From Rhizobium sophoriradicis (lineage in GTDB: Bacteria; Pseudomonadota; Alphaproteobacteria; Rhizobiales; Rhizobiaceae), in NCBI RefSeq assembly GCF_003939025.1, contig NZ_RQIH01000022.1, positions 29,963 through 93,962 on the forward strand: a stretch of DNA of 64,000 nucleotides, written 5' to 3'. Under the pieces are notes generated by a model. It searched no databases and was not told the DNA's origin. It was given only the letters and a program-made list of their open reading frames with translations. The position numbers and the translations under genes are program-made. Positions 53,100-61,516 of the stretch are shown piece by piece; positions within the stretch are counted from its first letter, which is position 1, and every line of letters begins with the position of its first letter.

Positions 53100-53800
53100 C
53101 CTCAGCTACCCCCACGATCATATAGGACGAGAGATCGAGAAGAATCGCGTCTCGTCCCTGCTCCTGCCGTCAGCCGACCCAGCGCCGTTTCTGAGGCGCA
53201 TAGGACGCTGCAGCACTTTGAATAGGTTCAGGCATCCGATCTGGCGCGAGGTGAGCGCCTTCCAGACTGAGCTGGCCCGAGAAGCGCCTGAGGCGGTGGA
53301 GCGATTGCCAAGCCTGCTTCGCTGCCGGCATGGGCGCCATTGCCTAACAAAGGCGAAAATGTATTGTTTCAGGTCAGCGCCACGTAATGCGAAGGCAACG
53401 GTATTTCTCACCGCATCCTGGAAGAGCGTGTCCAGATGACGATTTCCTGGTTGGCCGCCCTCCTCGCAAACGCCCCTTCCGCTCAGAAGATCGTCAGGGA
53501 TCGTCCGCTCCATTGCCGTCACCTGGTCTGTAGCAATAAATGAGTTCGGCGGCCTGGTAAAAGCTGACGAGGCTTTGCTGCCGATTGCTGATCAACGGTT
53601 TTCGCTGCCGGCGATGAAAGGCTCACGCCGGAGTGTCGACGAAGACCGTTTGGCTGTGCAAGCGAGGGCAGCAAGCATCAAATCGTATGAACTGGGCCGG
53701 GACAAGGGAGGTCGGAGACGAAGTCTTGCGAGGCAGACAGGCATTCATCGGCCACTCCGGGGCGTCTAAATTTGTTATCAAAGTCTTACGTTGGGCTTAG
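53100..53800. other. Gap between pssA and sciP without a supported gene
   Basis: Open frames exist on both strands, the longest on minus at 53118-53522 (134 residues), but none shows a known domain or a good ribosome binding site. The 53750-53820 part is more AT-rich and probably holds the sciP promoter. Confidence 0.45.
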
Positions 53801-53862
53801 GCAATTTTTAAATGTGGCAGGCTAGAGTGGCGCTCGTGGTCTTGCGTTGTGTAGAGAGTCCA

Positions 53863-54138
53863 ATGACCGAAATGATACGTCCCCGAGTGAAATATGTCAT
53901 CGGCCCCGATGGCAGCCCCCTGACCATCGCGGACCTTCCGCCGCCCAATACGCGGCGCTGGGTCATCCGCCGGAAGGCAGAGGTTGTCGCGGCTGTTCGC
54001 GGTGGCCTGTTGAGCTTGGAAGAGGCCTGCGAGCGTTATACGCTCACGGTCGAAGAGTTCCTGTCCTGGCAGTCGTCGATCAACAGCCATGGCCTCGCCG
54101 GCCTGCGCACCACGCGCATTCAGCAGTATCGCCACTGA
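53863..54138 (+). CDS. sciP: CtrA inhibitor SciP (DUF1153)
   Basis: 91 residues; SciP of Caulobacter is of about the same size. The sequence RPRVKYVIGPDGSPLTIADL, PPPNTRRWVIRRKAEVVAAV and LSLEEACERYTLTVEEFLSW is the DUF1153 helix-turn-helix domain. In Caulobacter the protein binds CtrA and blocks transcription of CtrA-activated genes early in the cell cycle. I chose ATG 53863; the longer frame from 53812 adds non-conserved residues. ctrA is only 1.8 kb away. Confidence 0.9.
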   Translation: MTEMIRPRVKYVIGPDGSPLTIADLPPPNTRRWVIRRKAEVVAAVRGGLLSLEEACERYTLTVEEFLSWQSSINSHGLAGLRTTRIQQYRH

Positions 54139-54159
54139 TCGCACGCCAACATCGACGAG

Positions 54160-54627
54160 TTATTTCGGGCCGGACGCATCTCCCGTCAGGGAGTGCAGAA
54201 GGCCCGAAATCATTGACGAGGCCGCATAGCACCACAGGCCAGGCTGGGTGAATGCATCTGCCAACCCCGTCGTCTTTGCCGCCGCAATGACGATCGCGAC
54301 CAGCAGCACGTCCATCATTGACCACTTGGACAGATGCGGCACGACGCGACGATAAAACAGACTGCCGGCCCCGCCGCCGGCACCTGTCGCTTCCGCAGCG
54401 ATCCCGACCATCTTCAGAATCGGAAGCACGATCGACACCAGTGCAACGATCGCCGCCAGCAGCCCATCCCCGCCCTGCCAGAGCGAGGCTACGATCTCGA
54501 CAAGCGATGGGGTCTGATCGAAGAAATACAATGTCTCGAAACGGACCAGCGGCAAGATGAGGCCGAGCGCCAAGAGGAACGGCGCCGCCACGAGCAGAAC
54601 CGGGCGGATCATCGAAAGCGCCCTCAT
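54160..54627 (-). CDS. Paraquat-inducible protein A-like membrane protein
   Basis: About 156 residues with four membrane segments (LLVAAPFLLALGLILPLVRF, LLAAIVALVSIVLPILKMVG, MMDVLLVAIVIAAAKTTGLA, WCYAASSMISGLLHSL). The line SKWSMMDVLLVAIVI is the hallmark of PqiA proteins. Here only one PqiA-like unit is present, without the zinc ribbon of E. coli PqiA. It faces sciP. The start is uncertain (54627 or 54609). Confidence 0.8.
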   Translation of the reverse strand: MRALSMIRPVLLVAAPFLLALGLILPLVRFETLYFFDQTPSLVEIVASLWQGGDGLLAAIVALVSIVLPILKMVGIAAEATGAGGGAGSLFYRRVVPHLSKWSMMDVLLVAIVIAAAKTTGLADAFTQPGLWCYAASSMISGLLHSLTGDASGPK

Positions 54628-54767
54628 CCGCGCGAACCTCGCACCGAACCGATCTTTTTCATGAACACTCCGTCTCCTCGAGCAATTGCCTCGCCGACTT
54701 GGCATGATCGCGAGGTCGTGTCACCGTCGCCGGCGACAATATCCCCATCCCTCTGCGAGGAAAGACA

Positions 54768-55046
54768 ATGGACATTCGAAACGACGAAGGCGCCTCCGGC
54801 GGCCGTTATTCGGCCGAGGTAGAAGGGCATCAGGCGGAAATGACCTATTCGCGCACATCGCCGAAGCTCGTCATCATCGATCATACCGCCGTTCCCGATG
54901 CCCTGCGCGGCAAAGGTGTCGGCCAGGCACTGGCGCTGCACGCGGTGGAGGCTGCCCGCAGCGGCGGCTGGAAGATCATTCCGCTCTGCCCTTTTTTCAA
55001 GGCGCAGGCGCAGCGCCACCCGGAATGGCGCGACGTCGTGAACTGA
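54768..55046 (+). CDS. GNAT acetyltransferase, short YidJ-like
   Basis: 92 residues. A minimal GNAT fold: GRYSAEVEGHQAEMTYSRTS, then the acetyl-CoA loop VPDALRGKGVGQALALHAVE and KIIPLCPFFKAQAQRHPEWR. Such short proteins are common and act on unknown small substrates or proteins. AGGAAAG precedes the ATG. It is followed by a strong terminator-like palindrome. Confidence 0.87.
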   Translation: MDIRNDEGASGGRYSAEVEGHQAEMTYSRTSPKLVIIDHTAVPDALRGKGVGQALALHAVEAARSGGWKIIPLCPFFKAQAQRHPEWRDVVN

Positions 55047-55056
55047 CAAACACCAA

Positions 55057-55098
55057 AAGCCATGTATGACGGACCAGCACGCCCGTCATACATGGCTT
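55057..55098. terminator. Long palindrome after the GNAT gene
   Basis: AAGCCATGTATGACGG (55057-55072) and CCGTCATACATGGCTT (55083-55098) are perfect inverted repeats around a ten-base loop. It is likely a terminator for the GNAT gene and perhaps for the convergent fliJ-like gene. Confidence 0.75.
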
Positions 55099-55146
55099 CT
55101 CTGTGGCGATTCCCGGGGCGCCGAAGCCGGCGCCCGTCGTTTTCTC

Positions 55147-55497
55147 TTACGCCCTTGCTCGGGCGCCGCTGTCACGTTCTTCCAGCGCCGACGCCCTTGC
55201 ATATTCCGCCTGCATCTCCTCAAGCGCCAATTCCAGCGCCTCTTCCTGCATCTTCAATTCCTTGATCGAAACCTGCAGGTTGTCGGCCCGCTGACGCGCG
55301 GCCTTGGCGAAGGTCGGATAAGCAAAGTGATTCGGGTCTGATATACCGGACTTCTTTTCCTCGACGACGATCTGGCTCTCCAGATCCTTCGTCATCCGTT
55401 CGAATTCGGACATCATCATCTGCAACTGCTGCAATTGACGTCGTTTTTCGTTCACCTGAAACTCTTTCAGGCGAACGAGACTTTCTCGCGACTTCAT
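55147..55497 (-). CDS. fliJ: FliJ-like coiled-coil protein beside ctrA
   Basis: 116 residues, nearly all helix: SRESLVRLKEFQVNEKRRQL, QMMMSEFERMTKDLESQIVV and QVSIKELKMQEEALELALEE. Size and helix pattern fit FliJ, the general chaperone of flagellar export, and a fliJ gene divergent from ctrA is common in rhizobia as I recall. GGGAG lies seven bases before ATG 55497, deciding that start against one two codons upstream. It shares the long regulatory gap with ctrA. Confidence 0.72.
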   Translation of the reverse strand: MKSRESLVRLKEFQVNEKRRQLQQLQMMMSEFERMTKDLESQIVVEEKKSGISDPNHFAYPTFAKAARQRADNLQVSIKELKMQEEALELALEEMQAEYARASALEERDSGARARA

Positions 55498-55702
55498 ACG
55501 CATTACTCCCGTGATGCGAGACCCCGGCTCAACTTGAAACCGCCCTGCGCGCCGCTTTGACACGGTTTGCTAAAAAATTTCCTGCGATATTAACAAAAAC
55601 CTACCGCTGGTAACCTTTCGTTTACGGGCATCGTTAATGATAGGCCCGATGATTTAAGGGTCGGTAAATGCCGCGGCATGAAGTTCGAACCTTTTCATTG
55701 GC

Positions 55703-55848
55703 GAGTCGGATGAATCACTTAGCGCTGTTTCCTAATGTTAAAATTGAGGAAAGCCTTTTTGAGATTCCTATTGGAAAACAGAGAAATGGAAAAAATATTT
55801 AATAAATTCGATACTCCTTGCCAGAGTGAATCAGAATTTGTTAACCAT
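55703..55848 (+). promoter_or_regulatory. ctrA upstream region: GANTC sites and CtrA half-site
   Basis: Three GANTC sites, targets of the cell-cycle methylase CcrM, are at 55703-55707, 55712-55716 and 55828-55832. TTAACCAT at 55841-55848 fits a CtrA-binding half-site. The 437-base gap is AT-rich compared with its surroundings. Control of ctrA by CcrM methylation and by CtrA itself is known in related bacteria; its working here is inference. Confidence 0.6.
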
Positions 55849-55933
55849 TTCGTGGCAGCTTCCAAATCACGTAGCTTGTTCGGTAGCGTGTAGGGGGCCA
55901 GACCACCTTTCGGCGGCGGTAAAGGGGATAATT

Positions 55934-56635
55934 ATGCGGGTACTTCTCATCGAGGACGACAGCGCTACGGCGCAGAGCATCGAGTTGATGCTGAAATCAG
56001 AGAGTTTTAATGTTTATACCACCGATCTCGGTGAAGAAGGCGTCGATCTGGGCAAGCTGTATGATTACGATATCATCCTGCTCGATCTGAACCTGCCCGA
56101 CATGTCCGGATATGAAGTGCTTCGCACTCTCCGGTTGTCGAAGGTCAAGACACCGATCCTCATTCTGTCGGGCATGGCCGGCATCGAAGACAAGGTTCGC
56201 GGCCTCGGCTTCGGAGCCGACGACTACATGACCAAGCCGTTCCACAAGGACGAACTCGTCGCCCGCATCCACGCCATCGTCCGCCGCTCCAAGGGCCACG
56301 CCCAGTCGGTGATCATGACCGGCGAACTGATCGTCAATCTCGATGCCAAGACAGTTGAAGTCGGCGGCCAGCGCGTCCATCTGACGGGCAAGGAATACCA
56401 GATGCTGGAGCTGCTTTCGCTCCGCAAGGGCACCACGCTCACCAAGGAAATGTTCCTCAACCACCTTTACGGGGGCATGGACGAGCCGGAACTGAAGATC
56501 ATCGACGTCTTCATCTGCAAGCTTCGCAAGAAACTCGCCAATGCCGCCGGCGGCGCCAACTATATCGAGACAGTCTGGGGCCGTGGTTACGTTCTTCGCG
56601 AGCCGGATGGCACCGAATACGCGGAAACCGCCTGA
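55934..56635 (+). CDS. ctrA: Cell-cycle response regulator CtrA
   Basis: 233 residues, the standard CtrA size. Receiver: MRVLLIEDDSATAQSIELML, phospho-acceptor Asp51 in IILLDLNLPDMSGYEVL, DDYMTKPFHKDELVARIHAI. C-terminal OmpR-type winged helix: LTGKEYQMLELLSLRKGTTL, LNHLYGGMDEPELKIIDVFI and NYIETVWGRGYVLREP. Master regulator of the alphaproteobacterial cell cycle. I chose ATG 55934 by family; the frame is open from 55826 but the added part is regulatory DNA. A terminator follows. Confidence 0.97.
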   Translation: MRVLLIEDDSATAQSIELMLKSESFNVYTTDLGEEGVDLGKLYDYDIILLDLNLPDMSGYEVLRTLRLSKVKTPILILSGMAGIEDKVRGLGFGADDYMTKPFHKDELVARIHAIVRRSKGHAQSVIMTGELIVNLDAKTVEVGGQRVHLTGKEYQMLELLSLRKGTTLTKEMFLNHLYGGMDEPELKIIDVFICKLRKKLANAAGGANYIETVWGRGYVLREPDGTEYAETA

Positions 56636-56671
56636 GCTTCCAATCTTCCGATCCCCCTTATCGGAATGACG

Positions 56672-56700
56672 AAATCCCGCCCTTCCGGCGGGATTTTTCG
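56672..56700 (+). terminator. ctrA terminator
   Basis: AAATCCCGCC and GGCGGGATTT with a five-base loop, followed by TTCGTTT (56672-56703). Typical Rho-independent terminator 37 bases after the ctrA stop. Confidence 0.85.
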
Positions 56701-56770
56701 TTTCCGCCGCACAGGGCCGCCGCCCGAATAAGCGATCAAGACTCGGTCGATCGGCGGGATAGGCGTAAAG

Positions 56771-56830
56771 AGCGCCGCATCAAACTTGGCGCATGCGACG
56801 CACCTTGTTCATTGTTTTATGCATGTCGAT
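56771..56830 (+). repeat. Rhizobium intergenic palindromic repeat, copy B (partial)
   Basis: AGCGCCGCATCAAACTTGG then GCATGCGACGCACC and ATTGTTTTATGCATGTCG match the first two thirds of copy A at 44571 with several changes. The 3' third is missing. It lies between the ctrA terminator and the end of the receiver gene. Confidence 0.65.
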
Positions 56831-56920
56831 CAACGGAGGAGCGCAGCCTCAGCCGGCGTCCGGCTACGCTTCGGCGTTTATGTTCACGGGCGGCCGATTC
56901 CGCCGGCAAGAAGCCTGCCG

Positions 56921-57283
56921 TCAGGCAGCGATCGCGCGGTTCCCGAAAACGGCGGTCAGGATCTTGCGATCGAAGGGTTTGAGCAAGAAATCCGTGGCGC
57001 CGGCGCGTTTGCCGGCCATCAGTTTCTTGAGGTCCGCTTCGATGACGCAGTAATAGATCTTGACGTCCTTGCCCCCATCCATCGCGCGGATGGCGGCAAT
57101 CAGGTCGAGCGCGCCTTCCATGCCGGAATCGACGATCAGATATTCCGGCAGTTCCGCCTGGCAGCGCTGCAGCGCCTCGCTGGCATTGGAAGCCTCGCTG
57201 ACGAGAAAATCGAGTTCGGAGAGAATGCGCTTGCCGACTTTGCGGACGATGTCCGAATTATCGGTGATCATGAACCTTTGCAT
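56921..57283 (-). CDS. Stand-alone receiver protein, divergent type
   Basis: 120 residues, a single receiver fold. Start QRFMITDNSDIVRKVGKRIL; phospho-acceptor Asp52 in YLIVDSGMEG; Lys in FLLKPFD. The usual Asp pair at the N-terminus is D-N, and the conserved Thr/Ser after strand four appears as Val-Ile (YYCVIEADL). It is placed between ctrA and chpT and points the same way as chpT. It may take part in the CtrA phosphorelay or act as a non-standard switch, but this is a guess from position. Confidence 0.75.
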   Translation of the reverse strand: MQRFMITDNSDIVRKVGKRILSELDFLVSEASNASEALQRCQAELPEYLIVDSGMEGALDLIAAIRAMDGGKDVKIYYCVIEADLKKLMAGKRAGATDFLLKPFDRKILTAVFGNRAIAA

Positions 57284-57403
57284 GACTGCTCCTTTGCCCC
57301 CGCATTCGTCGCAACAAGAGGCCTCTTACAACCCTGGAGGATAGGTCCATCAGGCTAAGGAATCGTTACCGGATGGGCGCCGACGCCCGCCCGGGCTCCG
57401 CAA

Positions 57404-58051
57404 TCAAGCAGCAGCGACTACCGCCGTGAACACCAATTCGTCGGCGCTGGCGCTATGATCGAGCGTCATTCCGCACTCTTCAGCCAGCAGCACGGTGTAA
57501 TAGGGCTGTATCGAATGGGCGTCGATTGCCTCCTCGATCGTGCCGGTCGATATTTCAACGAATTTCGGCGGCAAGCGCATCATCTTGCCCTTGGCGGTGA
57601 GCGTGAATTTGGCGTCGAATTCGGGATTTTCCAGCGTCACCTCAAGCACGCCGCCGCGTGGAATGGAGGAATAGGCGACGAGGAAGAGGTTAAGCAGCAG
57701 CTTGACCCGGTTCTTGGCAACGATGGCGCGCGGTCCGTTCCAGATAACCTCGGTCTTTTTTTCCGCCACCGCAAAATCCTTGGCGGCCCGCTCGGCCTCG
57801 CCGGTGTCGATCGAGGCACCGACGGAACCGGACGCGCCGAAGGCGAGACGCGCGAATTTCAGCCGAACGGAAGCATTGAGGGCGCTGGTGCGGATCAGGT
57901 CCATCGCATCAGCATCGGCGCCGCCTTCATCGAGAAGTTCCAGACCGTTGTTGATCGCGCCGACGGGCGAGATGACGTCGTGGCAAACGCGGCTGCAGAG
58001 GAGCGCGGCCAGATCCGGGCCGGACAGGGTAAGGTTCGGGTTCTTGGACAT
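57404..58051 (-). CDS. chpT: Histidine phosphotransferase ChpT
   Basis: 215 residues. In Caulobacter ChpT carries phosphate from CckA to CtrA and CpdR. The four-helix dimer part has LAALLCSRVCHDVISPVGAI then NNGLELLDEGG, with the phospho-acceptor His in VCHDVISP. The C-terminal half is a degenerate ATPase fold (KVEVIW-like KKTEVIWNGPRAIVAKNRVK) without ATP-binding motifs, as in the family. GGAG six bases before the ATG at 58051 decides the start. It is close to ctrA, an arrangement seen in other rhizobia. Confidence 0.92.
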   Translation of the reverse strand: MSKNPNLTLSGPDLAALLCSRVCHDVISPVGAINNGLELLDEGGADADAMDLIRTSALNASVRLKFARLAFGASGSVGASIDTGEAERAAKDFAVAEKKTEVIWNGPRAIVAKNRVKLLLNLFLVAYSSIPRGGVLEVTLENPEFDAKFTLTAKGKMMRLPPKFVEISTGTIEEAIDAHSIQPYYTVLLAEECGMTLDHSASADELVFTAVVAAA

Positions 58052-58245
58052 CATCGTCTCCTGAGGGGCGGCAATTTCATCGCGCCCGGTAATATGCGTC
58101 ATCTAAATTGCGCGAAGTTTGCGATCGCATTGGGTGCCATAATGACACCATATTTGGTAAACCGATTGTTAAGATGATCGGCGCAAAATGCAGCAATTGA
58201 CGCGAGCGGTTGTCCGCTCCCGACCAACGACGAACGGATGACACC

Positions 58246-58833
58246 ATGCGCCCTCGATTTCCGCACCGATTCATCGGCTTCTGCAGGTTGCTCTCGGCCC
58301 TCGTCTTCTCCTCGATGATAGTGGCCGGGCCGGCCGCCGCTCAGAACAACGGTCAGTATACGATGCAGGAAATCATCGATACCGGCCACTCCTTCTTTGG
58401 CTCCGCCAGCGGCGGTCTTGGCAAGGTGGTGGAAAGCGCCTTCCAGAAATACGGCCTGCCGAACGGTTATATTCTCGGACAGGAAGGCGGCGGCGCCTTC
58501 ATCGCCGGTCTCACCTATGGCGAAGGCCAGCTGAACACCAAGAATGCCGGCGAGCATCCGCTCTACTGGCAAGGCCCCTCCCTAGGTATCGATTATGGCG
58601 GACAGGGCTCGCGCGTCATGATGCTGGTCTACGATCTGCCTTCCATCGACGGCATCTATGCCCGCTTCGGCGGCGTCAGTGGCTCGGCCTATGTGATTGC
58701 GGGCTTCGGCATGACGGTGCTGAAGAACAACGACGTGCTGGTCGTGCCGATCCGCACCGGCGTCGGCGCCCGACTCGGCGTCAATGTCGGCTATCTCAAG
58801 ATCACCCAGGCGCCGACCTGGAACCCCTTCTGA
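58246..58833 (+). CDS. eipA: Envelope protein EipA (DUF1134)
   Basis: 195 residues with a signal peptide (LLSALVFSSMIVAGPAAAQN). The mature part has MQEIIDTGHSFFGSASGGLG, GYILGQEGGGAFIAGLTYGE, PLYWQGPSLGIDYGGQGSRV and RTGVGARLGVNVGYLKITQ, all typical of DUF1134. The Brucella member, EipA, is a periplasmic beta-barrel protein needed for envelope integrity and is under CtrA control. Here it is next to chpT and divergent from it. ATG 58246 is chosen for the signal peptide; the frame is open from 58210. Confidence 0.88.
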   Translation: MRPRFPHRFIGFCRLLSALVFSSMIVAGPAAAQNNGQYTMQEIIDTGHSFFGSASGGLGKVVESAFQKYGLPNGYILGQEGGGAFIAGLTYGEGQLNTKNAGEHPLYWQGPSLGIDYGGQGSRVMMLVYDLPSIDGIYARFGGVSGSAYVIAGFGMTVLKNNDVLVVPIRTGVGARLGVNVGYLKITQAPTWNPF

Positions 58834-58995
58834 AGCCACAGGAGCGTCGGAAACCGTCGCCACCCGCATCGGCGCCCTTGCCCCGATGCGCCATGCGTGC
58901 TTAATCATCACGGATGACCCGGAATAGGACGCCGAACGCGTAATCGGTTTTCGGATGTCAAGTTCCGCCCAACGAAGAACGGGATTGGCCCCGCC

Positions 58996-60156
58996 GTGAT
59001 CGAATACGCTCTCTTGTTCGGATTGGGCTTCCTGACCGCGGCCTTCCTCGTCTTTCTGGTTTCGCCGGCCGTACACCGCCGCATCGTCTGGTATACCGAA
59101 AACCGGCTGAAAGCGACGATGCCGCTGAGCCCGCAAGAGGTCCGCGCCCAGAAAGATATGGTGCGCGCCCTTTATGCCGCCGAAAACGCGCGCACCACCC
59201 AGGACCTTTTGCGTGAACGCGAAAAATCCTTCTCGCTCCAGCTGCGGCACGATGCCCTTGCCGTCGATGCCGGCAGGCTTGCCGCCGATATCGGTGAATT
59301 GCAGGCCCAGATCGGCGAGATGCATGTCGAGGCGGCCGAGCAGCGCTCGCACCTGCGCAAGGATGAGAACTATATCAGCCAGTTGAAGACCAATCTGCAT
59401 ATTGCCGAGCAATCCGCTGCCAACAAGGAGAGCGAACTGGCGGCAATGCGGACGCGGCTGAGCAAGCTCAGCGAACAAACCGATGGGCTGAGAATTGATC
59501 TGGCCGCGCGTGAAACAGAGGCCGAAAGCCTGAAATTCCGCGCAAACGCTCTGCGAGACGAACGCGACACATTGCGCCAGGACGTCACCCTGCTGCAGAA
59601 GCGGGCCAAAGATGCCGAGCAGAAACTGACACAGCAACAGCATATGGTGATCCGCCTGGAAGATAAGGCCGCGCGTGAGAGCGCTTCCGCCGCCGAGAAG
59701 GAAACCCTGCTCGCCCGCCGTCAGCAGGAAATCGCCAAGCTGAAGGAGCAGTTGAAAGCCGCCAATGCCGAGATCCGCAAGATCAACCGGGTGCTGCGCG
59801 ACGCAGGCCTTGCCAAAATGGCGGCTGACCTGCCGGCGGAACTGACGGCCGAAGACACAGCCGCGTCCATGCTCGATACCGCCGCAATGGCGGCTGAGAT
59901 GGGCGAGGATGTCCGCAAGCGCAGCGCCGCCCTTGCCGAGCGCCTGCAGAAGGCAAAGTCCGTCGCCGGACGTGATGGTGCGATCCGCGAGGAGATCGCC
60001 TCGATCGCCGCCAATATGGTGGCGCTGACCGCACTCAACGAAGGCCCTTCCTCGCCGATCCGCACGCTGCTGCCGGATGCCGGGACCAAGAACCCGAACG
60101 ACCGCGTCAGCCTTGCCGACAGGGCGGCCGCCATCATCGCCAATCCGGTGCGTTAA
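58996..60156 (+). CDS. Membrane-anchored coiled-coil protein, unknown
   Basis: 386 residues. One N-terminal membrane segment (YALLFGLGFLTAAFLVFLVS) is followed by a long cytoplasmic coiled coil, about residues 55-265 (TRLSKLSEQTDGLRIDLAAR, KETLLARRQQEIAKLKEQLK), and an Ala-rich C-terminus. The start is GTG 58996. Proteins of this shape occur in other Rhizobiales, but I know no function. Shape alone would fit a scaffold at the inner membrane, perhaps in division or envelope growth. Confidence 0.8.
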   Translation: MIEYALLFGLGFLTAAFLVFLVSPAVHRRIVWYTENRLKATMPLSPQEVRAQKDMVRALYAAENARTTQDLLREREKSFSLQLRHDALAVDAGRLAADIGELQAQIGEMHVEAAEQRSHLRKDENYISQLKTNLHIAEQSAANKESELAAMRTRLSKLSEQTDGLRIDLAARETEAESLKFRANALRDERDTLRQDVTLLQKRAKDAEQKLTQQQHMVIRLEDKAARESASAAEKETLLARRQQEIAKLKEQLKAANAEIRKINRVLRDAGLAKMAADLPAELTAEDTAASMLDTAAMAAEMGEDVRKRSAALAERLQKAKSVAGRDGAIREEIASIAANMVALTALNEGPSSPIRTLLPDAGTKNPNDRVSLADRAAAIIANPVR

Positions 60157-60256
60157 AGCATGTCGCGCAAAACTGTGCAGCCGTTTGCGACAACGACATG
60201 CGAGATAATAAAAGACCCAAAGCGGGGAGCGAATCTGAAGATCGCGACTGCTTTAG
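60157..60256 (-). repeat. Rhizobium intergenic palindromic repeat, copy C (reverse)
   Basis: On the minus strand it contains GCATGTCGTTGTCGCAAACG, GCTGCACAGTTTTGCGCGAC and ATGC, which match the 3' part of copy A at 44571. The outer parts TAAAGCAGTCGCGA and GCGACATGCTTTAA give the element partial symmetry. It begins at the first base after the coiled-coil gene stop. Confidence 0.75.
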
Positions 60257-60259
60257 GGG

Positions 60260-61084
60260 TCAGATCCGACCCATGGCCGAGGCCATGGAAAACAACGCGA
60301 TCCCCGTCGCCGTCGCCGCATTGAGGCTATCGAGCTCGTCCGATTGCGGGATGCGCGCGCTCTGAAAGCGGGCCAGCAGCGCTGCCGGCAAGCCCTCCCC
60401 CTCGGTGCCGACGACGAGCGCCATGCGTGCCGCCGCCGGAATGGCGCGAATGTCCGTTTTCCCATGCGGCGAAAGCGTCCAGATGGCAAAACCCCGTTCG
60501 GCGAGTGCAAGGAGCAGATCCAGCGCCTTGCCGCCGCGCCGGTGCGGAACGCTCAGCACCGATCCGACCGAGACACGCAGCGCTTTGCGATAAAGAGGAT
60601 CACAGGAGGTTTCGTCGAGCAGCACGGCATCTGCCCGGAAGGCGGCGGCGTTGCGGAACATCGAGCCAGCATTGTCGTGATTGGAAATGCCGCAGCCGAC
60701 GAGGACTAGCGCCCGTTCCGGCAGGGCGTCAAGAAGCGCTGCCTCGTCACGCTCCTCCCGCCGGCCAAGTGCGAGCACGCCGCGATGCAGATGGAAACCG
60801 ACAATGCCCTCGAGCGCGTCGGCCTCGGCGACATAGACAGGCACGTCGGCGGGAAACCGGTCCAGGATCGGCAGGATGCCCTCGACACGGTTGCGCAGCA
60901 GCAGGATCTTTTCGGCGCGAAAGCCGCGGCCTTGCGCATGCGCCTCGGCGAGCATTCTAAGCACGACGGTACCCTCGGCGATGAAGCGGTTTTCCCGCCC
61001 GGTCAGATCGCGCTCGCGGATGTCGCGGAATTCCGCGACGCGCGGATCGTCGGCTTTGGCGATGGCGATCGGGGGAGCGGCCAT
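60260..61084 (-). CDS. RNA 2'-O-methyltransferase, TrmH/SpoU family
   Basis: 274 residues. N-terminal substrate-binding part DIRERDLTGRENRFIAEGTV; C-terminal SPOUT knot: LVGCGISNHDNAGSMFRNAA (motif 1, N-x-G-x-x-x-R), LVVGTEGEGLPAALLARFQS (motif 2) and IPQSDELDSLNAATATGIAL (motif 3). It would methylate a ribose in tRNA or rRNA with S-adenosylmethionine. The target position cannot be told. Confidence 0.9.
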   Translation of the reverse strand: MAAPPIAIAKADDPRVAEFRDIRERDLTGRENRFIAEGTVVLRMLAEAHAQGRGFRAEKILLLRNRVEGILPILDRFPADVPVYVAEADALEGIVGFHLHRGVLALGRREERDEAALLDALPERALVLVGCGISNHDNAGSMFRNAAAFRADAVLLDETSCDPLYRKALRVSVGSVLSVPHRRGGKALDLLLALAERGFAIWTLSPHGKTDIRAIPAAARMALVVGTEGEGLPAALLARFQSARIPQSDELDSLNAATATGIALFSMASAMGRI

Positions 61085-61091
61085 GCCGGGC

Positions 61092-61475
61092 TCAATTGCC
61101 CGTGACGGTCAGCTCAGCGACGGAGCGGCCGCTCCGGAGATCGAAGATCAGCGCCTTGGCCTTGCCCTCGACGGTCTCGCCGTAAAACAGGATCTGCCCC
61201 GCCGAGAACGAGGTCGACTGCACCTTGAAACCCAGCGGCAGCGAAACGGTCGCCGCAAGCGGCGCCTCCGCGGGCACACCGGAGGCAGCGGCAGCCGGAG
61301 CCGTGTCCTTCGGCTCGCGCATCGTCTTGTAGACAACCGCACCGAAGACCGCCATAAGGCTCACGAACATGATGGCGCCGGAAACGATCTGCAGGCGGAC
61401 CATCTTGCGCCGGACACTTTCCATCGCCGGATCAAGGGGCTTCTCTTCCTGGTCGTCTGGCTCGATTGCTGTCAT
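61092..61475 (-). CDS. Single-pass membrane protein, DUF6476-like
   Basis: 127 residues. Short acidic N-terminus, one membrane segment (RLQIVSGAIMFVSLMAVFGA, about residues 27-48), and an outer domain VSLPLGFKVQSTSFSAGQIL and ALIFDLRSGRSVAELTVTG. This matches the pattern I recall for DUF6476 in alphaproteobacteria. Function unknown. It starts 41 bases from, and divergent to, the pseudouridine synthase gene, and ends seven bases before the methyltransferase gene. Confidence 0.65.
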   Translation of the reverse strand: MTAIEPDDQEEKPLDPAMESVRRKMVRLQIVSGAIMFVSLMAVFGAVVYKTMREPKDTAPAAAASGVPAEAPLAATVSLPLGFKVQSTSFSAGQILFYGETVEGKAKALIFDLRSGRSVAELTVTGN

Positions 61476-61516
61476 CTGTGCGTCCCGTTCTAAGAATACG
61501 TCGGAGAAGAAGCGTC

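Noticed and set aside
53118..53522. 134-codon minus frame between pssA and sciP
   Set aside because: No ribosome site, no domain, and no coding-like pattern; I treated the gap as non-coding.
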